From: Euborellia annulipes
Lineage: Eukaryota > Arthropoda > Insecta > Dermaptera > Anisolabididae
Direction of reading: 5' to 3'
DNA: 64,000 bases
Assembly (NCBI GenBank): GCA_023213315.1
Contig: JAKCPI010013981.1
Coordinates: 1 to 64,000 of the forward strand
Shown here: piece by piece, positions 54,485-64,000 of the stretch
Layout of the letters: every line of letters begins with the position of its first letter
How positions within the stretch are numbered: position 1 is the stretch's first letter
Position numbers and translations under genes: made by a program
The notes under the pieces: model-generated
Told to the model about the DNA's origin: nothing
Database searches by the model: none
The model's input: only the letters and a program-made list of their open reading frames with translations

Positions 54485-56710
54485 GTAAGCCTAATCTTTT
54501 CTTGTCTTCTTTTTCTTTTAATGAATTTGTCTTTCACACTCCTACTTGTACATTTAATAAAAAAAAAAAAAAAAAAACTTAATTAAAAAACCTGTGAATG
54601 ATCTCACAGTACACAACTTTCTCTTACCTTCAGTAAAAGAAAGTTGTGTTCTGTGCTTATCCCACCAGACATTTTGTGTTGACATATATTTAGTTCCTGA
54701 CAGTACAAAAGGATTCAAGATGTAGAATTTATAGTATAAAAATAGAAATATATATATATATATATATATATTTCTATGTTTATATATATATATGCTACCA
54801 AAGCTTTCCTATGAATTACATGAGTAAAGTATGTTCCAAACGATTTTGTTGGCAAAATGAGGATATACATTTTAAAGAGTTTCTAAAAAATAATCGATTT
54901 ATGAGTTTTAAACAAAATCGTTGACGCGAATTTTGAGAAAATCGAAAAAAACAAAAAAAGAACGTCAGTAAAGTACATACTATTGCAATAGTAAGAGAGA
55001 GGGGCACATTTCAACAATTTTTACTTTAGAATTTCTTGAGAAGAAATATTACTTTTAAAACATAATTTGTAAGCACCAATAATTGAAACCATATTTGAAG
55101 CAGCTTCTCAATTTTTTCCACAGTCCCTAAACAAAGGCAAAAGGTAAAAAATTTTTCATTTTCAATGAAGCATCATGCACTATGTTGAAATGTACCCCTC
55201 TCATGGGGTACTTTCCACAGGGAGTGGGGTACATTTCAACAATGAATACAAATTAATAATGCTATATACAATACAAATCAATTTTTTTTTTTGGTATCCA
55301 AATCCAAACTGCCTTCATTTTTGTTTGAAGTTCTCAGAAGCACGTGAACGTTTTTGTGTTGTAACTGAAAAATTTTTGCATGATATATTTATTGCTGGAA
55401 TGGGAACTAAAACTCAGTCTGGTATCTAAAATGATTCTCAGAAGTTGTGCTAAATATTCACACTCAGATTCATCATGTAACGAAACATATTCGCTATCCG
55501 AAGATTCAATAAATAAAATTTTTTTATTTGGTTTAGACTTTGGCCTGCATCTGATTATCAATGTCGAGATTTTGATGGATATACACGTTTTGAGGTCCCC
55601 TGAATCAAAAGAAGTGGTTTTCGCAACATGGTCAGTCTGTCTGTCTGTGTAGGTGTCTTTGTATGTTGGAATTTTAAGCATGAAGGAATTGGAGATTGAA
55701 ATTTGATGTTTAGGTTAGACACCCTCCTGGAGCGCGAAAATAAGCTTTTGAATCAAAATAGGCCAAAGAGTAGGCCCCTTCTAGCACTTTACTGATGCAC
55801 TTTTTCAGTTTTTTTCGATTTTCTCAAAATTGACTCCAACGATTTTGATTAAAATTCAAAAATCAATTATTTTTTAGATTCTCTTTAAAATGTATATTCT
55901 CATATTGCTATTGAATTCTTCTGAAGACCACTTTACTCTTGTACTTCATAGGAAAGATAGGAGAAATGGTTGCCATGGTAACAAAATATAAATATTTCCC
56001 CATACTTATAAATTTTACTTCTTGAAATTCGCCCCGGGCTTGGTGTAGTATATATTACAATATATATATATATATATATTATATATAGGTAAAAGAAAGA
56101 AAAAATGAATTCAAACTTTGATACTTCTATAAAAACAATGAAATAATCACATGAGAAAAGGCTTGGAGAGTGTTTGAATACAATCTTTCCCCCTCCAGCA
56201 TTTTGTTATGTCGCAATACCAAATGGCCTTTAACGCAATTTGACAAAGCATTCTTTTAGAAAATTGTTGTTTTTATTTCAATTCCTATTTTTAAATAAAT
56301 AACTATATTTTTCAATTTCGTCTTTCCATGAGTAATTTAGAGATAATTGCATTAAAAATGATGCCGAGAGTAATTTGCTATTAATTAGCAAAGGACAAAG
56401 GACTTACTTTCCTATTAGTGTTCAGTGAACATGAGAGATTGGGATAACAGACGGACAGCGTGGTTAGCGAGTTACATATAACTCCGGAGTACAATCATAG
56501 ACAGTCTTTAAAGGGAAGGGGGAGGAGAGTAATCGCCCCCCCCCCCCCACGACAAGACAGCAGACAGCATGATTCAGCCCCTTCTTTGATAAATAATAAC
56601 AAAGGCCATTAATCAAGATAACATTTCACACTAACTTTACCTTGAAATATAAAATAAAATGCCTGGCACTATCTGCTCTTAAATGATAATATTGCTATTT
56701 TTTTAACGTA

Positions 56711-56900
56711 CAGTGAGCGCCACTATTAAGTCCCCAGCTGATGAATGAAGCTAGAGCCTTAATGAAATAATTTTTATGACCGAAAAGGTAAAACGTAAAA
56801 TCTGGTACGGATGATTTTACCTTTTCAAATTTCAAATTATTTCACCATATATACTTGAGGATCTAGCTATCAGATGGGCACTTAATTGTGGCGCTCACTG
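56711..56900. mobile_element. mariner-type MITE, 190 bp, TA target
   Basis: The left end CAGTGAGCGCCACTATTAAG and the right end CTTAATTGTGGCGCTCACTG are inverted with one mismatch, and TA lies directly outside both (56709-56710, 56901-56902). An inner pair GGTAAAAC/GATTTTACC continues the fold. Typical Tc1/mariner MITE layout. Confidence 0.8.
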
Positions 56901-58408
56901 TACAATGGAAGTTCATTATATCAAAATGAATATATTCAATAGCTTTTTTCTTTTTTGATTAGTTTTTGTCCCATCTAGTAAAAAAACTACCTGCAAAAAT
57001 AATAATTATATGTCTCTTAAAGAAATTGTTTAATGCGCGTGTTTTTTTTTTTTTACTTTCTCTTACCTAAATGTATATGTTAATATACATATATATATAT
57101 AGAGGGAGAAAGTATTGGATTCATGTCAAAAATTTGATGTCGAGATTTTGATGGATATACACGTTTTGAGGTCCCCTGAATCCAAAAAAGTGCTTTTCGC
57201 GACATGCTCTGTCTGTTTGTCTGTGTTCAATTTAAAGCATGAAGGAATTGAGCTAGGAGGTTGAATGCATGAGGGGGTAAGAGAGGGGGGGGGGCCGGGC
57301 CGGGGCGATTTTATATTTAAGTTAGACACACCCCCTAGGGCCTTGAAAATCTCAAAATTCGCTCCAACGATTATGTACCGTATTGTCAGAAACTAATCAT
57401 ATGTCGACACAAAAAATCTGGCGCGACCAGTCACCCTCGTTTTTGCACTCTCCATCCATTTAGGGATATCGCTGGTGTCAGGGAGACGTTTCACACGCTT
57501 ATTCCTCATTTAAATAAATAATTACAATCAGAGTATAAACAACCCATAACCACTCACACCAGAGTTTTAAATCTATCTATACAGGGTATACCAGTACATT
57601 AGCGATGCGGAAAGTGAAAAGGGAGGGACCTCTTGTCGGCGAAGTTGAATTATCGGTACGGCCGGCCATTTTAGTCAATTTAGGTCAAAAATATCGATTG
57701 AATACGATTCTTCAATATTTCCTATACAGGTTTATTCGGCAATTTTAGCGATGAGAATCCGCAATAAATATTACAAAAAATCGATTTAATTACCTTGAAT
57801 AGATTTGCATTGTGTTTAAATGCTCAAAATTCCGTTTTTATATCTCTAACTTTGAAAGGCCCCCTGAAACCTTTTTAGAGTGGTTTTGGTCTTAAGGGGG
57901 TTCAGGAAATTATCCTCTACAATCAAATGTGAATAACTCAATTTGTGAAATCTCCGACCAGAGGTCCCTTCCTTTTCGCTTCAAATCAGTCTAGGCTATG
58001 TAAAATCGAATGTTTGTCTCGCCTGTATGCCTTCCTAAACTATTGGACCGAGTTTTTTAATTGGAAGAAGAAGTCTCTTTGCGTCTATAAACATCCTTAT
58101 GTTGCTTTTATCTCCATCGATCGTCCCTCAAAAGCCGCCATTGCCACCACAGGGCCGACTTATGTGATAAAATTTCCGGTCCTTTTATTTTAACTAATTT
58201 TAAATTATTTAATTTAATTTTTGAATTGCCTGTACGCTAACGCTCATAACATGAATGCACAATTTTTTTTTATTCTTGCACTTCTCCTCTAAGCTCCCCC
58301 CCCACCTCTTGGAAAGTCAACGGCGAGTGCAACCTGAATGGTTGTTGTTGTTGTTGCTGCGGCTCAGTGTTGTTTTAGACAGCGACGTCGCGTTCTCTTT
58401 TTATTTCA

Positions 58409-61400
58409 ATGCGATGCCATCAAAGATCGGAGTTTTCGGCTTTCTTTCTCTGTCTTCTTCTTTGTCCAATTCTTGCAACAACGCTTCGTAAAGATGAACT
58501 GAAAAGTTACTCTGGCCTAAGATTGAGTGATGAATCGCGATTGAGTGTTTTTGAAAATGGCCAAACAGTCGCGATCATTGAACGAGGACCAGAAGGCAAT
58601 TGGTTTAGCTGCGACATCATCGAAACATAGTGGGTAACCCCCCCCCCCCCCCCCCTCTCTTTGAAACAAGTTCTGGGAATCGGAGGTTCGCTTTTCGTTC
58701 CCAAATTATATATTAGCTACCAATTAATTTAGAAAATCTCGGTGTTTGGATGGACCGTTTATTTTGAAAGAGGTCTAAGTCCATTTTCTATTGTTTCGAG
58801 CAAATTAAAGGTTATGCTAGCATGTCTGTTAATTCAAAAATCTAGACAAATTATATGGCAATGTTTCTACTGATTTATCAATATCTAATTTGGTTATATA
58901 AATTTGTTTTAGGCGAATTTGTCTAAACTAATATATACATAGGGGAGGGGGGGGCAAATGGACTTAGACCACTTTCAAAATTAAACAATTGTAAAAATAT
59001 TTTGAAAAATCAAAAATCAGGAAACAGCAGCCAGGTGAAATAAGAAATTTATTTCTTTTGCCGACGTTTCGAGAGCTAGTCGCACTCATCTTCAGGGCGC
59101 GCAGGATTGTCAAAAATCATGTTTGAACATGTTTGTATCGTTATAAAAGTGTGCAAATATACAAAACTATTCCATAGACGACCGAAACAGCAAATGATGG
59201 TTGCTGCTGTCTAATTTATAGGTTTTCTCGGTCGGGTTAAATGGCGTTGGTCGAGGCGATTTTATTTACTCGGCGTTTCGGCTCTCCATTTTCAAGACTG
59301 AGGGATTACGTTTGTCTGGATCTGCATCTCAGAGAGCTAACTAATTATATGTGAAAAAACTCATTTTTTAACGGGATAGGTTTGCTAGTTGACTAGAAGT
59401 GAAGCAATCGGCCCTGAGACTTGGACACCTCACTCTTGAAGATGGCTCCAAAAGGAGAGCCGAAACGTCTCAACAAGCAACGCTTTGTTTTCTAATTTTC
59501 TCGAGCACGCATCCTCTCTCGGGCTTTGCCCTGGATTGAAGCGAAATTTTTAATATAATTCGGTTTTTTGATTACATTCTTCAGCATGCTTTTAAACGAT
59601 ACAATTATCCACGCACGTTTAGATAATAATTTATTTTTGTTTAAAGGCAATAATACTAGATAAATTTTATCTAAAAAAGACACGTACGCTATGAATTATA
59701 ATTATTAAACAGGTCAAGAAAGAATAAATAAAATTCCTTCTAGTCTTTTCATTAATCACATAAGAAAACTCGTTTCTGATTTGCTATTGGCTAGGGGAAA
59801 GTGAAAACGCCCCGCAATGGGGATTATCGTTTTTGGAGGGCGGGGGAGAGGGGGGGGCAAAGAAAGAAGCTCTCAACGCCATTTCGACATTTATTTTCAT
59901 GTTTAGCAAAATAAGAAGAAAAGTCAATTGCAATGGAACAAATCTGCTGCCATTGTCTTTTAACACCTTCGATATTCGAAATCCTCTTAACGAACTGGAT
60001 AAAAGGCCTACAGGTCTATTTTCTAAGCAAACGTTAACTTTTAACATCTGAGTTCAGCATTAATTCCTAAAAAGCAAGTCTAGCTGTTAAAACTTGGCAG
60101 CGTTTTCCAAACTGGGAGGCGCCAACATTAGCCAGGGCGAGCAATTATTTTTTAGCATCAAAAATTTGTGTTTTTGTATAAAATGAAGGGGGGGGGTCAT
60201 AGGATTGAAAATTTTAAGGCAGGCGTTGTAACGTAGAGCTTGGAAACCAGTGGTCTAGAGAATAGCATTTTGAAGCGCTTTTGTGTTATTACCAGGGGCG
60301 CACCAAGGAAAACTTACGCCGGGGGCAAGATTATAATTTGCGCCCTCCCACCTGTACCAAAAAAAAAAAAAATTATATTTGATTATATATTTATATGACG
60401 CCTACAAATTCTGGCGCCCTTGGACTAATCCCCCCCCCCCCCCCCCCCCGTTGCCAGACGATTCTAGATAAATATTCCTTCTAATAACAAAAAAAATTTA
60501 ATATTATTTTTAGAGAAGTTTGTTATTTTTTGTCTTCACTACAATCATTATTATGGATAATACAATTTTTTTTGTAAAAATACGCTGCCCTCGCCCCTTA
60601 ATGCGACCCTGGTTATTACTTTACTTTTTAACACCCAATTTATGATGTTAAATTTTAACGTCTGTTTTTAGAGAATAGACCTGATTATTTAGCATAAATC
60701 GTGCTATAGACAGTGTAGTCATGTGTGAACTTCTGAAGATTCACACCTTGTGTTGAGATGCGTATAAAGTGAATAATTTATATTTCTTAAATGAATGCAG
60801 CCGTTTAGTTTTGTGTCCCTTGTTCCAAGTGAAGGCATCTACCTGCACAATTATTTTTATCTATTATTATTTACACCACAATTTATGCCAGAAAAATGTC
60901 TTTTATTTTCATTAATGATTTATTTTTCTAGATGATTTTGTTCCTAAAATATCTCCCTCTTTTGCTCCGAGTTTTTCGTGGCGTAGCCAAGGGGGGACAC
61001 CCGATAAATAAAAACTTTGGCCAACACCGCGTGCTTCTTAAACGACTCTCAAACGCTCTAAAACATTTTCAGGAAGTAAGGAGCAGAGAGAGCTTTCTCT
61101 GCCTGTCCTACTGTCCGACATAGACATACTTGCCTGACCTCCTTCATCCTCCTATCCACTCGTGGAGCCAAGCCTCTCACTAAATTTATTTTAATTACTT
61201 TTGTAAAAGTAGAAAAAAATCTCAAGCGAATCTTAATAATTTGTTAAATAAAAACTCTGTTTCGTTAAATAACAAATTACTAGGAAGATCAGAATTGAGA
61301 TTTGGCACAAAAGAGTTAGCCACTAGCTACCACGAGCTGCCCTAGCTGGGACTGACAGTCTTTCTGTTCTTTCCATGTCAGTCTCTTCCCTTCTATATTT

Positions 61401-62773
61401 TCAACAGGCGTCAAACCTTGCGACGGGCCGGCCTATTCTTGTTACCCATTACCCACCGCGGGATTTAAGGCGAAAAAAAAGAAGAAATTTTATTTTATTT
61501 ATATTCAGATTTTTTTTTCTGCCTTAAGGAACTGCTGCACTCTGGAGGATTAGTATTGAAATTCGTAACATGGTTCGAATAACTACCATAATCTTTCTAT
61601 CTAAAAAGGGAAAAATAATTGTTTACTTTTGGACTTGGTCCACTTTTGCTTTGAACCACTCATCTTGTAATCTGAAATAGCCATAATTATTATTAAAGTA
61701 TTAAGAGGACCAAAATACAAATTTTTTTTTGACCGACTTGTCTTTTGACAGGTGTCTTCGCATTAATCAAAATATTTTCTCTAAATAAGAGTGAAGGCGA
61801 GAGAAAGAGCGACTGACCTGACCTTGATCATGAATTTGCCTCATTTCATTTTTGGCAAAGTATTTTTTTTAAGATGTGTTTTCGCTTTGAATGTTTTAGT
61901 TCGGCAGCCGATAAAATGTCAACAGTTGAATCCTTGGAGAAGTTGGGTCTCAAGACGTTGTTTACGAGCTTCGACGTGATGATTGCAATAATCAACCGAT
62001 GCAACGATTTAGCACCTGACGCTGTCGACAAACTCTTTTATCAACAGCAAAATAGAAATATTCGTAATCGGGGCCCGAATTATCTCACCGTTTTACATGG
62101 AATTTTACCAGGTAGCTTATTTACTCCATTAATTAGAAGTACATGTGCTTATGTGAAAGTTTTTTTTTTTTTTTTAAACATTCACACTTTTTTCTCATTC
62201 ACACTCACACTCACACACACATTCACACAGTCTTTTCGGCAACTCTGGCCATTTAAGACTTTAGACGATAACCGTTGTGATTGATATATAAATTGTGGGT
62301 TCAGGCATTTCTATTTAAGCCATCTGGTATCCAAATGGCTTAAATAAAATCATCGGACTGCCTGGGTCCGAACCCGCGACGTTTGGTATAGGAGGGAGGC
62401 GCTCTACCTACTACGCCAAACTCGGGGGCATGTGAAAGTTAAAGAAAAATTAATTAATAATTAACTTTTATTTCAACAATGGACAATAATTAATTGATAT
62501 GAAATTAGCACTGATAATAAATTTAGAGCATTGCTAACTTTTGGCTTAGAAAATAACTATTTGTTACAAACTGTTATTGTTTATTGAATCGATGTTGTTT
62601 TTGTTGTTTTCAGGGACAAAGTGGTGCGGGTCGGGAGATATTGCTAAACATTATCATGACTTGGGGAGAGAAAGTTCGATAGATCGTTGCTGCAGAGCTC
62701 ACGATTTATGCCCAGTCAAGCTCAGAGCCAGAGACAGCAAATTCAACTTAACTAATAACTCACCATATTCAAA
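58409..62773 (+). CDS. Secreted phospholipase A2, group III type (first three exons, partial)
   Basis: Calcium-dependent secreted enzyme that hydrolyses the sn-2 ester of phospholipids. Exons 58409-58629, 61900-62111 and 62614-62773 join with consistent phases to 197 residues; the gene continues beyond the window. Exon 1 gives a signal peptide (hydrophobic FFLCLLLCPILA after MRCHQRSEFSA). Exon 3 begins the catalytic domain: calcium loop WCGSGD at 148-153 and the active-site motif CCRAHD at 170-175, with His174 and Asp175. These fit the group III (bee-venom-related) family, which also has many non-venom members in animals. The N-terminal extension of about 145 residues is long and not recognised. 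Intron 1 is 3.3 kb with several MITEs and a hammerhead motif; intron 2 holds a SINE. Nothing here shows venom use. Confidence 0.85.
59059..59098 (-). ncRNA. Hammerhead ribozyme motif in phospholipase intron 1
   Basis: Read on minus: GCC (stem I), CTGAAGA (59095-59089), hairpin GAGTGC/GCTCTC with one mismatch, GAAAC (59070-59066), GTC, GGC (stem I). Stem I is only 3 bp. It matches the two dead copies at 18938-19609 but keeps the GTC triplet. A second pair of damaged motifs is at 59265-59310 and 59428-59470. Confidence 0.5.
60104..60252. mobile_element. Short hAT-type MITE
   Basis: The left end CAGCGTTTTCCAAACTGGG and the right end GCTTGGAAACCAGTG are those of 17387-17684; the interior shares GGAGGCG and TTTGTGTTTTTGTA. 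No clear target duplication. Confidence 0.55.
60293..60611. mobile_element. hAT-type MITE with perfect 8-bp duplication
   Basis: GTTATTAC lies at 60285-60292 and 60612-60619. The ends are CAGGGGCGCACC and GCGACCCTG. The interior has an A run, a C run at 60430 and GGCGCCCTT words. No coding frame. Confidence 0.85.
61315..61490. repeat. GC-rich interspersed repeat, copy 2
   Basis: Shares CACGAGCTGCCC, TTTTCAACAGGCGTCA, GCGACGGGCCGGCC and CCGCGGGAT...AAGGCGA with 32109-32365. Confidence 0.6.
62162..62429 (-). mobile_element. Full-length tRNA-derived SINE with 11-bp target duplication
   Basis: ATGTGAAAGTT is at 62151-62161 and again at 62430-62440. On minus the element opens with a tRNA-like head (TTTGGCGTAGTAGGTAGAGC, then GCGGGTTCGGACCC), continues with ATTTAAGCCATTTGGATACC and TTGCCGAAAAGACTG, then GTGTGAGTGTGAG repeats, and ends in an A run (T run on plus at 62161). 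This is the best copy of the family in the window. Confidence 0.9.
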
Positions 62774-64000
62774 GTAAGTAACTCCCCTTTCCTCTATTTT
62801 ATACCCACAATTTTTACAAATAAAAAGACTTTCTTTTACCTCCCTGTCTATCATAAATAAAGCTCGGGCAGAGAGAGGATTTTGGGGCAAAATTATCTAT
62901 TGGTTATTTATTTAATCTTATAATAACAGGAAATCAAAGATAATAATCTCAAAAATGAAATATTTTTAGCACGAAAGAAAGGAAATCCTTTGTAGTTTTT
63001 TCCACTCATAGAAATAAAAATAATCTTCAAAGAAAAATAAATAAAAGAACTAACTAGTGATTGAAACCTCCGTTCCTTTGCATTTTCAAATCATTTCAAC
63101 GGTTTAATCCAGTGGCTCCCAGCCGGTGTGCTGGGGTTTGTTATCATACTTATTATATAATATTTCAAAAAATTTACATATTTGACTTAAATTTTAATTC
63201 AAGGAAGGGTGGCTCTTGTGTTTAATGTTAGTCCCAAGGGCGCCGTGATTATGACGTAGAGCATCGGCCCTTTTAGGAATATATAGAGTAAGAATTATAA
63301 TGCTTTTTTTTTTATTACGAGTAAAGTTTAGATTAAAGAAAACGAAAGCGAAAAAAGATCTAGACCTAGAGAATTGATAAAATTTTATTATCGCTAATCA
63401 AAGCGAGTTGGTTAACCAAAGCAATTCCAGAGTGCGGTCATTTTATAATCGGAGGGAAAAGAGATAGGAAAAATATTATTTCGGCTCCTGAGCTAAGAGA
63501 AATATTAATTCAAGGTTTTTTTTTTACATAGAATTGTTCAATTAATATTTTTCTGCTTAAAAGACTGGAATGCACAAGGGCTTGTAATTTATCTTCCGCA
63601 TATCTTGAATCGCAAACGGGTTTCGAAAGAATGAGAAAATGCTTAACGTGACTAGCAGGGGGCGCAATATACATTTTGTCATATTCAAATGGATAAGTCT
63701 ACATACCGATAATAAATTATCTAGGCTCATAAGCAAGCAGCTCTTTTATTTATTTGCCGATTATTAAATGGCCTTGCTTTTTTGTACAAAAAATACATTC
63801 TATTCATTAATCATACCGTAGATGGCTGATTGGCAAAAAATTGGCAGATTAAAAAAAACGATGGAATTATTCATTCGTTCGTGAATAAAAGAAGAGAAGC
63901 AGAGAAGTGTCGCGGGCACTCTTCTCGAAATGGCAATTATTATCGCTTTAGAAAAAAAAATTATTTCTAACAAAGCTAAACATTTTTTTCCACTAATGTT
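62774..64000. other. Phospholipase intron, right edge of window
   Basis: Begins with the donor GTAAGT after exon 3. I find no further phospholipase exon. 63107-63275 resembles a hAT-type repeat (CAGTGGCTCCCAGCCGG start, GGGCGCCGTGATTATG near its end). The rest is AT-rich with nothing recognisable. Confidence 0.6.

Larger units (their letters stand above)
53416..58408. other. Intergenic repeat block between APPBP2 and phospholipase A2
   Basis: No established gene over 5 kb. It holds ATCTGGTGTGAC-family copies at 54590-55000, 55545-56105 (reverse) and 57045-57420 (reverse, cut), a mariner-type MITE at 56711-56900, a C run at 56537 and an inverted-repeat element with an ACAGGGTATACCAG start at about 57583-57990. 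The APPBP2 promoter should be within a few hundred bases of 53415. The start of the phospholipase gene is preceded by AT-rich sequence and CCCCCC words. Confidence 0.55.

Noticed and set aside
58255..58491. Separate small secreted protein upstream of the phospholipase
   Set aside because: The overlapping frame starting at 58409 has a signal peptide and a phase-matched donor into the phospholipase exons; the other frame has no support.

Overview
The window looks like nuclear DNA of an invertebrate, probably an arthropod. It is AT-rich. Genes are broken by short introns with ordinary GT-AG boundaries, every spliced product I can name is animal-type, and the space between exons is packed with small transposons. 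I cannot place it to order. Protein reading is based on splice sites and phases I traced by eye, and family names on remembered conserved motifs; no search was run.

Layout. 1-7235 (minus): 5' part of the translation initiation factor eIF3 subunit C gene, ten exons, running off the left edge. 8128-13034 (minus): a NudC-domain (NUDCD3-like) co-chaperone gene whose first intron holds a short-LTR Ty3/gypsy (Mag-like) retroelement remnant. 14395-26841 (minus): a 15-exon gene for a large Cys/Pro-rich protein of about 1370 residues, with a 21-bp coding minisatellite. 27051-33470 (plus): a ten-exon monoamine-oxidase-like flavoprotein with a C-terminal membrane anchor, divergent from the previous gene across only 209 bp. 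34266-37694 (minus): legumain (asparaginyl endopeptidase), 11 exons. 42388-46767 (plus): a spliced gene with three retroelement Gag-like zinc knuckles. 48980-53415 (minus): the TPR protein APPBP2, ten exons. 58409-62773 (plus): the first three exons of a secreted group III phospholipase A2, running off the right edge. The genes do not form one pathway; they are unrelated neighbours.

The accessory DNA is the remarkable part. I see hAT-type elements with 8-bp target duplications (4504-6586, 10879-11142, 29078-29681, 41756-42015, 60293-60611 perfect; 17827-18863 and 28825-28981 with one mismatch), mariner-, piggyBac- and Harbinger-like MITEs, a tRNA-derived SINE family with target duplications, and a family of fold-back elements. 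Many fold-backs carry the hammerhead ribozyme signature (CTGANGA, a short hairpin, GAAAC, GTC). Six copies keep both boxes plus a pairing stem I, at 5272, 24939, 32476, 36647, 38021 and 59059. Such ribozymes are known from Penelope-like retroelement terminal repeats; here they sit in paired inverted arms with no reverse transcriptase in the window.

There are also signs of sequence noise. Two compensating frame changes lie in one eIF3c exon, one in the NudC gene, an 11-nt insertion lies in the Cys-rich minisatellite, and the zinc-knuckle gene has frame breaks. Most are more likely assembly errors than pseudogenes, because splice sites and flanking phases are intact.
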